From AC-32 sp036265535 (GTDB lineage: Bacteria > Actinomycetota > Thermoleophilia > Gaiellales > Gaiellaceae), in assembly GCA_036265535.1 (NCBI GenBank), contig DATAOV010000025.1:1-20966 (forward strand): a DNA stretch of 20,966 nucleotides. Direction: 5' to 3'. The notes under the pieces are model-generated. The model did not search any database, was not told where the DNA came from, and saw nothing but the letters and a program-made list of their open reading frames with translations. This document shows, one piece after another, positions 6,171 to 12,038 of the stretch. The position numbers and the translations under genes were made by a program. Each line of letters opens with the position of its first letter. Within the stretch, counting starts at the first letter, position 1.

Positions 6171-7535
6171 GTGGCGCAGGTCGAGAGCAAGGCGAGAGCG
6201 ACGAGCGAGCCGCAGGCGCGCAAAGAGGTGCTGAAGCGGATCCAGGACGAGGGGATCGAGTTCCTGCTGCTGTGGTTCACCGACATCGAAGGGCACCTGA
6301 AGAGCTTCGCGGTGACGCCCAGCGAGATCGAGACGGCGCTCGACGACGGAATGGGCTTCGACGGCTCGTCGATCACAGGCTTCAACGCGATCGAGGAGTC
6401 GGACATGGTGGCGATCCCCGACCCCGACACCTTCACGCCGATGCCGTGGAAGGAGGGCGAGACGAGGGTGGCTCGCATGATCTGCGACGTCGTCACTCCC
6501 GACGGAAAGCCGTACGAGGGCGACCCGCGCTACGTCCTGCGCCGCGCGCTCGACCGCATGGCGGACATGGGCTTCGAAACGTTCAACGTCGGGCCCGAGC
6601 TCGAGTACTTCCTCTTCAAGGACGATCGCGGCACGGAGACGCTGGACGAGGGCGGTTACTTCGCAATGACGACGATGGACGCCGCGAGCGAGTTGCGCCA
6701 GGAAACGGTGCGCGCCCTCGAGAGTGTCGGCATCCCGATCGAGTACGTCCACCACGAGGTGGGGCCCTCGCAGCACGAGATCGACATGCGCTTCGCGCCG
6801 GCGCTGACGATGGCCGACCACACCGTCACCTACCGCTTGATCGTCAAGGAGATCGCGAAGAAGGCCGGCTACCACGCCACGTTCATGCCGAAGCCGATCT
6901 TCGGAGAGAACGGGTCGGGGATGCACACGCACCAGTCGCTCTTCACGGACGGCCGCAACGCGTTCTTCGACGGCGACGACGAGTGGCACCTGTCCGAGAC
7001 GGGCAAGGCGTTCATCGCCGGCCAGCTTCGTCACGCGCGGGAGATCGCGGCGGTCTTCGCCCAATGGGTCAACTCGTATAAGCGGCTCGTCCCGGGCTAC
7101 GAGGCTCCCGTCTACGTCGCATGGTCTCGGCGGAACCGCTCCGCATTGATCAGAATCCCGCTCTACAAGCCGGGCTCGGAGCAGGCCACTCGCGCCGAGA
7201 TCCGCTGCCCGGACCCGGCCTGCAACCCGTACCTGACGTTCGCCACGCTGCTCCACGCGGGGCTGGAGGGGATCGAGAATGGCTACGAGCTCCCCGAGCC
7301 GATGGAGACCAACCTCTACCACCTCACGCCGGAGCAGCGGCGCGAGCGTGGGATCGTCTCCCTACCCGAGACGCTTGGCGAGGCGATCGACGAGCTGGCG
7401 CAGTCGGAACTGGCGAAGAAGGCTCTGGGCCCGCACATCTTCGACCGCTACATCGAGCTGAAGCGGAAGGAGTGGGACGAGTACCGCGTCCAGCTCACCG
7501 ACTGGGAGCGGGAGCGCTATCTCTCGGTGCTCTAG
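6171..7535 (+). CDS. glnA: Glutamine synthetase, GSI-alpha-like type I
   Basis: 454 residues, close to the length of B. subtilis GlnA and lacking the GSI-beta insertion. Motifs: GFDGSSITGF and EESDM, GPELEYFLF, HHEVGPSQHEIDMRF, FGENGSGMHTHQSL, NSYKRLVPGYEAPVYVAWSRRNRSA, RCPDPACNPYLTFATLLHAG. The C-terminal part (ETNLYHLTPEQRRERGI, then LGPHIFDRYIELKRKEWDEYR) resembles the alpha class. In the segment where B. subtilis has Arg62 (GFVRIEESDM), this protein reads GFNAIEESDM, so the arginine linked to feedback inhibition seems absent. GTG 6171 is preferred because GGGAGG ends four bases upstream; an in-frame GTG at 6150 would lie in the terminator tail. It follows the exporter/GNAT genes and has its own attenuator leader. 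Confidence 0.95.
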   Translation: MAQVESKARATSEPQARKEVLKRIQDEGIEFLLLWFTDIEGHLKSFAVTPSEIETALDDGMGFDGSSITGFNAIEESDMVAIPDPDTFTPMPWKEGETRVARMICDVVTPDGKPYEGDPRYVLRRALDRMADMGFETFNVGPELEYFLFKDDRGTETLDEGGYFAMTTMDAASELRQETVRALESVGIPIEYVHHEVGPSQHEIDMRFAPALTMADHTVTYRLIVKEIAKKAGYHATFMPKPIFGENGSGMHTHQSLFTDGRNAFFDGDDEWHLSETGKAFIAGQLRHAREIAAVFAQWVNSYKRLVPGYEAPVYVAWSRRNRSALIRIPLYKPGSEQATRAEIRCPDPACNPYLTFATLLHAGLEGIENGYELPEPMETNLYHLTPEQRRERGIVSLPETLGEAIDELAQSELAKKALGPHIFDRYIELKRKEWDEYRVQLTDWERERYLSVL

Positions 7536-7577
7536 GCCCTCTAGACCGGGGGCTCGAAAAGCGGGACAATCGAGGCC

Positions 7578-7606
7578 GGTTCCGCCGCCCTGCGGCTGGC
7601 GGAGCC
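7578..7606 (+). terminator. Strong hairpin downstream of the second glnA
   Basis: A 12-bp stem (GGTTCCGCCGCC with GGC, one bulged T, then GGCGGAGCC) around the loop CTGC, starting 42 bases after the stop codon. No T-tract follows, so it is a candidate terminator of the kind without U-tail proposed for actinobacteria, or a 3'-end stabiliser. Confidence 0.4.
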
Positions 7607-7623
7607 CAACTGACGGCCGACTG

Positions 7624-7648
7624 CGAGCTGCTGGGTTTCCGCAGCTCG
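7624..7648. terminator. Hairpin between convergent genes, possible bidirectional terminator
   Basis: CGAGCTGC and GCAGCTCG form a perfect 8-bp stem around a nine-base loop, 20 bases past the stop of the PRC-barrel-like gene on the minus strand and about 90 bases past glnA on the plus strand. There is no T-tract on either side. The remaining bases between 7536 and 7667 show nothing else recognisable. Confidence 0.35.
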
Positions 7649-7667
7649 TGGTCGTTAGAGAGGCGTT

Positions 7668-7922
7668 CTAGAGGAAGCTGCGCAGCGACTCGCGCTCGAC
7701 CCGAAGGCCGATCACGCCGCTCGCGCCGTCGATCTGGTCGATCGCGGACGCCGGGACGAGCCGGCGCCGGCGCGCGAAGAAGCCCTTGCGAACCGACAGC
7801 GCGTCAGGCAGATCGGGCACGGTGCCGTACATCGGGCATTCGACCCGGCCTACGAGCCGTCCGCGCGCGTCCGCGACCAGATACCCGGAGGTCTGCAGGA
7901 GCGCCGAGGCTGGCACCGACAT
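7668..7922 (-). CDS. Small PRC-barrel-like protein
   Basis: 84 residues. The pattern SGYLVADARGRLVGRVECPMYGT, then a basic stretch FFARRRRLVPASAIDQID and GVIGLRVERESLRSF, resembles a single PRC-barrel: a strand pair with V-x-D-x-x-G-x-x-V-G, then a second sheet with an (I/V)P-x-x-x-I block. PRC-barrels occur in RimM and in small stress or photosynthesis-related proteins; no specific role can be assigned. ATG 7922 has TAAGGT (7936-7931) eight bases upstream, which may be a -10 box of a leaderless transcript or a weak AAGG ribosome site. It lies 48 bases after the two membrane protein genes in the same direction. Confidence 0.75.
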   Translation of the reverse strand: MSVPASALLQTSGYLVADARGRLVGRVECPMYGTVPDLPDALSVRKGFFARRRRLVPASAIDQIDGASGVIGLRVERESLRSFL

Positions 7923-7970
7923 CGACGCCGACCTTAGCGGCGGCCAAGGACGGCGCCGGTAAAACCTTTG

Positions 7971-8417
7971 TTAAGCCCCCGGCTTGGCGGACATCGCCCA
8001 CCAGGCGACGCCGAGCGCAACGAGATAGATGCTCGCCAACACCGGCACGGCGACCGCGATTCGTCCGGTGCCTTTCCGCCGAGCCGCCAGCCACGCGAGG
8101 ACGCCGAGAACGAGCAGGAGAACCGCCCCGCCCTCGGAGACCACAAAGCCGTAGTCCACCCACCCCGGCGTGTCCTCCGGGAACTCCTTGTCGAGGACCC
8201 ACGCTGCGGCGGCGTACATCAGGATCCAGCCAGGGACGATTCCGAACAGGAAGGTCCTGAACCCGACCCGGGCGAGCATCGCGGCGTGCTCGGTTCGGGC
8301 TCGTCCGGCGAACCCCACGATCGCAACCGTGGCCGTGGCACCAAAGAGGACGGTTGCGCCGAGGACGTGCAGGAAGAGCGGCAGGTTCCAGCTGTCGGGG
8401 CGGATCACGGCCAGCAT
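7971..8417 (-). CDS. Small four-helix integral membrane protein (DUF2269-like)
   Basis: 148 residues with about four membrane segments (roughly 12-34, 57-76, 92-110 and 119-142). The first one, LPLFLHVLGATVLFG, closely resembles the same part of the neighbouring protein (WLLFLHVTGAFLLLGG), so the two are probably diverged tandem paralogues. Both also end in KPGA. The FLH-VxGA motif in the first helix is reminiscent of DUF2269-type and copper-resistance-D-like membrane proteins, where a helix histidine may bind haem or metal; no function is established. ATG 8417 shares one base with the preceding gene's stop (TGATG), indicating coupling. Confidence 0.8.
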   Translation of the reverse strand: MLAVIRPDSWNLPLFLHVLGATVLFGATATVAIVGFAGRARTEHAAMLARVGFRTFLFGIVPGWILMYAAAAWVLDKEFPEDTPGWVDYGFVVSEGGAVLLLVLGVLAWLAARRKGTGRIAVAVPVLASIYLVALGVAWWAMSAKPGA

Positions 8418-8890
8418 CAGGCGCCTGGCTTCCAGATCATGATCGCGAGGATCGCGACGAGGACGAGGCCGCTCCCGTAGCTGAGTGCCAGCGAGACGGG
8501 GTCGCGGACCCGGCTACGGAGCTCGGTGCTAGGCGCGTCTCCCTGGGCGGCCAGCTCGGCAGCGAACTTCGCCGTCGCCTCGTCCCGCCTCCCACCGATG
8601 CCGCCCATCGCGTTGGCCACGATCAGGAGCACGATCGCGGTTATCACCCAGCCGTCTCCGTAGCCGTAGCCCGCCTCGTGCACGAGCCAGAGCCCGAAGA
8701 CGAACGCGAACAAGGTGCCGATCATGATCGAGACGACCGCGATCCTGATCAGGCCGAAGAGAAGGACGATCTCGCTCGGGCGGTCACGGCGGAGCGCTGC
8801 GATGTTCAGCGACGCGGCGACGACGCCTCCGCCGAGCAGCAGAAACGCGCCGGTTACGTGCAGGAAGAGCAGCCACTCGTACGTGGTCAA
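8417..8890 (-). CDS. Small four-helix integral membrane protein (DUF2269-like paralogue)
   Basis: 157 residues with about four membrane segments (roughly 5-27, 42-68, 80-98 and 135-153) and a soluble loop rich in charged residues between the third and fourth. It shares the histidine-bearing first helix (LLFLHVTGAFLLLGG) and the final KPGA with the next gene. The start is TTG 8890; no Shine-Dalgarno is present, but TAGTGT (8903-8898) lies seven bases upstream and TTGTAG 17 bases before that, fitting a leaderless transcript. Function unknown; predicted inner membrane. Confidence 0.8.
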   Translation of the reverse strand: MTTYEWLLFLHVTGAFLLLGGGVVAASLNIAALRRDRPSEIVLLFGLIRIAVVSIMIGTLFAFVFGLWLVHEAGYGYGDGWVITAIVLLIVANAMGGIGGRRDEATAKFAAELAAQGDAPSTELRSRVRDPVSLALSYGSGLVLVAILAIMIWKPGA

Positions 8891-8897
8891 GGCGCGA

Positions 8898-8927
8898 ACA
8901 CTACGGTCTGCGGTGGCTCCCTACAAT
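8898..8927. promoter_or_regulatory. Overlapping divergent promoters between membrane protein and kinase genes
   Basis: Minus strand: TTGTAG (8926-8921), 17-base spacer, TAGTGT (8903-8898), then seven bases to TTG 8890. Plus strand: TACAAT (8922-8927), then seven bases to GTG 8935. The minus -35 box and plus -10 box share the same bases. The whole gap is 44 bases. Confidence 0.5.
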
Positions 8928-8934
8928 CGGGTGG

Positions 8935-10341
8935 GTGGACGAGACCGCTCGGCACCTGCGTCTGTTGACCGAGACGATCGCCGTGGTCAACTCGACGCTC
9001 GACCTCGAGGAGGTGCTCTCGCTCGTCGCCCGCGAGGTGGCCGATGCTCTCGGCGCCGACGCCTGCTTCGTCTACCTCTACGACGAGCAAGCGGACGAGC
9101 TGGTGCTGCGAGCCACGCACGGTTCCAGGGTCGAGGAGATGACGGGTCGCCCGCGGATGCGGCCCGGCGAGGGAATCACGGGGACGGCGGCATCGTCGCG
9201 CGAGCCGGTGATGATCGCGTCGCAGGCGCATCTCGACGAGCGGTTCAAGGCGTTTCCCAACCTGCCCGAGGATCAATACGAGTCGATCCTGGCCGTGCCG
9301 GTGCTGGCGCGCGAGAAGCTGGCTGGAGCGCTCAATGTCCGCACCAGGGAGCCGCGGGAGTTCTCGTCTGCGGAGATCGAGCTCTTGCTGGCGATCGCAG
9401 CTCAGGTGGCGCAGACGATCGAGCACGCGAAGCTCTACGCCCAGGCCCAGCGGCGGGTGGTCGAGCTGGAAGCGCTGGCGCGGATCTCCGAGGCGGTCAC
9501 GGAGTCGCTCTACCTCGAGGAGTCGCTGGAAGGAATCGTGGCCGCAACCGTCGACGCGTTGGACGCCACCGGCGCAGCGCTCGTGCTGGAGGACGGCGAG
9601 GTCGTGTGGCCGGATGGCCGAGCCGGCACGCACGCCCTGCGGGTGCCGTTGCGCTGGAAGGGCCGGCAGGTGGGTGAGCTCGTCTGCGACCGCGACCGGC
9701 CGTTCACGCCTGACGATCATGCACTGCTCGGCTCGATCGCGAGCCATGCGGCCGTGGCGCTGGAGCACGGCCGAGCAGTGCTCCGGGGTGTGCTGGCGCA
9801 AGAGATCCACCACCGGGTGAAGAACAACCTCCAGACCGTGGCCTCCCTGCTGCGGCTCCAGGCGCGCGCCGAGGAGGTCGACCCGCGCAAGGCGCTTGAC
9901 GACTCGGTCAACCGGATCCTGGCGATCGCGGCCGTGCACGAGGTGCTCACCGAGCGGCGCGACGAGGACGTGAAGCTCGACGAGCTGCTCGACCGGCTGC
10001 GGGCGATGCTTGTGCAGGGCCTCGGTCAGGCGAAGACGGTCGAGGCGACGCTCGAGCCGGTGTCGCTGGCGGGCAACCGCGCGACCGCCCTGGCACTCGT
10101 CTTCTCCGAGCTCCTTCAAAACGCCCTCGAGCACGGCGGCCAGGCCGTCCGGGTCGAGCTCGCGCGGCGCGACGGCAACCTGGTGCTCGCGATCGCCGAC
10201 GACGGTGGCGGCGTGGACGGCGAGCCGGTGTCCGGCACCGGACTGTCGATCGTACGAGCGCTCGTCCGGGACGAGCTCGACGGGACGCTAACGCTCGAGT
10301 CCAACGGCGGCCTTCGCGCGGAGGTCGTGTTCCCTTCGTGA
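8935..10341 (+). CDS. Cytosolic GAF sensor histidine kinase, HisKA_2 type (PdtaS-like)
   Basis: 468 residues, no membrane segment. Order: GAF domain (about 20-165; ADACFVYLYDEQADELVLRA, PGEGITGTAA, ILAVPVLAREKLAGALNV), a second, shorter GAF-like region (about 180-285), the HisKA_2 dimerisation helix with phospho-acceptor in EIHHRVKNNLQT (His292/His293), and an HATPase domain with N-box FSELLQNALEHG, G1 IADDGGGVDG and G2 GTGLSIV. Kinases of this kind typically phosphorylate ANTAR response regulators; mycobacterial PdtaS pairs with PdtaR. A PdtaR-like protein is encoded about 1.1 kb downstream, so that is the likely partner. The GAF signal is unknown. The start is GTG with no ribosome site but TACAAT seven bases upstream, so the mRNA is probably leaderless. 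Confidence 0.92.
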   Translation: MDETARHLRLLTETIAVVNSTLDLEEVLSLVAREVADALGADACFVYLYDEQADELVLRATHGSRVEEMTGRPRMRPGEGITGTAASSREPVMIASQAHLDERFKAFPNLPEDQYESILAVPVLAREKLAGALNVRTREPREFSSAEIELLLAIAAQVAQTIEHAKLYAQAQRRVVELEALARISEAVTESLYLEESLEGIVAATVDALDATGAALVLEDGEVVWPDGRAGTHALRVPLRWKGRQVGELVCDRDRPFTPDDHALLGSIASHAAVALEHGRAVLRGVLAQEIHHRVKNNLQTVASLLRLQARAEEVDPRKALDDSVNRILAIAAVHEVLTERRDEDVKLDELLDRLRAMLVQGLGQAKTVEATLEPVSLAGNRATALALVFSELLQNALEHGGQAVRVELARRDGNLVLAIADDGGGVDGEPVSGTGLSIVRALVRDELDGTLTLESNGGLRAEVVFPS

Positions 10342-10406
10342 GCGGCGCCGGCTCGTTGTTGCGCTTTCGGCACACCCGAGTCACCCACTCGTGCGAAGCG
10401 GAGGGG

Positions 10407-10412
10407 TAGGCT
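10407..10412 (+). promoter_or_regulatory. Putative -10 box of leaderless transcript for small ORF/cupin
   Basis: TAGGCT lies seven bases upstream of ATG 10420, the same spacing and sequence type as other starts in this window. No convincing -35 box is visible. The preceding stretch 10342-10406 holds nothing else recognisable. Confidence 0.4.
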
Positions 10413-10419
10413 GACCGCC

Positions 10420-10482
10420 ATGGCAGGGGGGCGGGTCGGGACCCGCAGGTTGTCGCGCGTGAACACTTACCGGTCGGCGTGA
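10420..10482 (+). CDS. Possible 20-residue leader peptide, translationally coupled to cupin gene
   Basis: Twenty codons, MAGGRVGTRRLSRVNTYRSA, rich in arginine, with no homology I recognise. Two features support translation: ATG is seven bases after a TAGGCT box (leaderless position), and its TGA overlaps the cupin GTG as GTGA, the same arrangement used between real genes here. The cupin gene has no Shine-Dalgarno of its own, so ribosomes may arrive through this small ORF. No run of one amino acid suggests classical attenuation. It may be chance in a GC-rich background. Confidence 0.4.
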   Translation: MAGGRVGTRRLSRVNTYRSA

Positions 10483-10793
10483 ACCACCGAATCGTCGACG
10501 CGACCGACCTCGAAGGGCGGCGCAAGCTGATCGCTCGCGAGCTCGGGGCCCGGGCCGTAAAGCTCAACCAGTTCGACTCCGAGCCAAACCAGGCCGGCTT
10601 CGAGCACGACGAGGTCGAGTCCGGACAGGAGGAGATCTACTTCCGTCTCCGTGGCAGCGGCGTCCTCCGCGTCGAAGGCGAAGAGGTCGCGCTCGAGTCC
10701 GGACGCTACGTACTCGTGGCGCCGGAGGCCAGGCGCCAGGTCGTCGCCGGGCCGGACGGCCTCTCCTACGCCGTCGTCGGCGCCGTCGTCTGA
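10479..10793 (+). CDS. Cupin-domain protein
   Basis: 104 residues forming one small beta-barrel: HDEVESGQEEIYFRLRGSGVLRVEGEEVALESGRYVLVAPEARRQVV follows the cupin pattern, with motif 1 (H-D-E...E-E-I-Y-F-x-L-x-G) and a weaker motif 2 around P-E-x-x-R-Q, where the usual second histidine is missing. Such proteins may bind a metal or a small ligand; enzymatic activity is not evident. GTG 10479 overlaps the stop of a possible 20-codon ORF. Its 3' end overlaps the convergent methyltransferase gene by 28 bases. Confidence 0.8.
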   Translation: MNHRIVDATDLEGRRKLIARELGARAVKLNQFDSEPNQAGFEHDEVESGQEEIYFRLRGSGVLRVEGEEVALESGRYVLVAPEARRQVVAGPDGLSYAVVGAVV

Positions 10794-11431
10794 GAGCGCT
10801 CGAACACGGCGATGCGCCAGATGCGGCCGGCGCGCTCGTGCACGGCGAGCGTCAGACCCGAGCGTTCCGCCGCGCTCACGACCCGTGCCGGTGGATGCAC
10901 GAACCCCTCGATTCCGCCGCTGAGCCGGAACCAGACGTTGGCCAGGCGGAAGCCGAGCCGCAGCCACCAGGTGTCACGCGGAAAGCTCAATGCGAGCAGG
11001 CGCCGAGCGTGTTGCGAGGCGGCGCCGACCAGCCTTTCCGGATCGGGGTAGCAGCAGACGACGCGGTGCATGACCACGAGGTCGGCTGCCTCGACCCGCG
11101 CCTCCTCCTCGACGAAGTCACCGTGGCGCCGCTCGATCTGGTGCTCGGCGCCGGCCTCTCGCGCGAGTACGCTCGCCTCCTCGTCGTAGCCGTGCGAGAG
11201 CTCCACGATCGTGGCGCGACTCACGCCGCGCCGCAGCAGCTCGAGCTCGATCGCGCCGACGCCGCCGCCCACCTCGAGCGCGGATGCGCCTGCGACACCT
11301 CGGGCGCCCAGCTCGTCGACAAGCCGCTGCGCGGCATCGTCCAGGCCCTTGCGCCGGTATCGACGGGCGTCTCGTCGCGCCGTTCGCTGCCCGAAGAACC
11401 TCTCGTACCCACGCGTGCAACAGGTGCCCAC
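10766..11431 (-). CDS. Class I SAM-dependent methyltransferase
   Basis: 221 residues. The glycine-rich SAM-binding motif ALEVGGGVGAIELELLRRG, the acidic end of strand 2 (IVELSHGYDEEA), and ADLVVMHRVVCCYPDPERLV (motif IV region) mark a Rossmann-fold methyltransferase. The N-terminal TCCTRGYERFFGQRTARRDARRYRRKGLD is typical of an actinobacterial group of unknown substrate. No in-frame ATG is present near the start; GTG 11431 is chosen, with TAGACT (11445-11440) eight bases upstream and no ribosome site. The last 28 bases overlap the convergent cupin gene. Confidence 0.88.
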   Translation of the reverse strand: MGTCCTRGYERFFGQRTARRDARRYRRKGLDDAAQRLVDELGARGVAGASALEVGGGVGAIELELLRRGVSRATIVELSHGYDEEASVLAREAGAEHQIERRHGDFVEEEARVEAADLVVMHRVVCCYPDPERLVGAASQHARRLLALSFPRDTWWLRLGFRLANVWFRLSGGIEGFVHPPARVVSAAERSGLTLAVHERAGRIWRIAVFERSQTTAPTTA

Positions 11432-11439
11432 GCCTGTGG

Positions 11440-11449
11440 AGTCTACGAT
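11440..11449. promoter_or_regulatory. Overlapping divergent -10 boxes (methyltransferase / ANTAR regulator)
   Basis: The 24-base gap between the two divergent start codons holds TAGACT on the minus strand (11445-11440) and TACGAT on the plus strand (11444-11449), eight and six bases from their start codons. The boxes share two bases, so polymerase binding at one should exclude the other, and any -35 boxes lie in the opposing coding regions. Confidence 0.45.
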
Positions 11450-11455
11450 CCGCCG

Positions 11456-12031
11456 ATGAGGATTCTCGTCGCCGAAGACGAGACGATCATTCGCCTCGAC
11501 CTGCGCGAGCTGCTCGAACGCTCCGGTTTCGACGTCTGTGCGGAGGCGAAGGACGGGCTCGAGGCGGTGGAGCTGGCTCGGAGCGAGCAGCCTGATCTCG
11601 CGGTCCTCGACGTGAAGATGCCGCGGCTGGACGGCATCGAAGCGGCCCGCCGGATCCTGGACGAGCGCCCGATCCCGATCGTGATGCTGACCGCCTACGG
11701 CCAGGACGAGCTCGTCTCGCGGGCGATCGAAGCCGGGGTCTTCGGGTACCTGGTCAAGCCCTTCCGCGAACAGGACTTGCTGCCGGCGATTCGGACCGCG
11801 CGCGCCCGCCACGAGGAGCTCAGCGCGCTGCGCGAGCAGGCTGACTCGCTCGCGGAGGCGCTGGCCGCGCGCAAGTCGATCGAACGGGCGAAGGGCCTCC
11901 TGATGGAGCGCGAGGGGCTGAGCGAGGATGAGGCCTTCGGCCGCCTGCGCAAGGCGAGCCAGCTCTCGGGTCGGCCGATGCGCGTCGTCGCGGAGGCGCT
12001 GATCGCGACCCTCGCCGAGGGCAACGCCTAG
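11456..12031 (+). CDS. Response regulator with ANTAR RNA-binding domain (PdtaR-like antiterminator)
   Basis: 191 residues. Receiver domain (1-120): acidic pair Glu7/Asp8, phospho-acceptor Asp52 in VLDVKMP, Thr79 in LTAYG and Lys101 in LVKPF. ANTAR domain (about 125-188): a coiled helix (LREQADSLAEALAARKSIERAKGLLM) followed by the three-helix bundle with EDEAFGRLRKAS and RVVAEALIATL. It closely follows mycobacterial PdtaR in layout and in sequence. ANTAR proteins bind paired hexaloop hairpins in nascent RNA and stop terminator formation when phosphorylated. The nearby HisKA_2 kinase is the likely partner, and the two glnA leaders are candidate targets. ATG is six bases after TACGAT with no ribosome site, suggesting a leaderless mRNA. 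Confidence 0.95.
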   Translation: MRILVAEDETIIRLDLRELLERSGFDVCAEAKDGLEAVELARSEQPDLAVLDVKMPRLDGIEAARRILDERPIPIVMLTAYGQDELVSRAIEAGVFGYLVKPFREQDLLPAIRTARARHEELSALREQADSLAEALAARKSIERAKGLLMEREGLSEDEAFGRLRKASQLSGRPMRVVAEALIATLAEGNA

Positions 12032-12038
12032 CGCCGGC

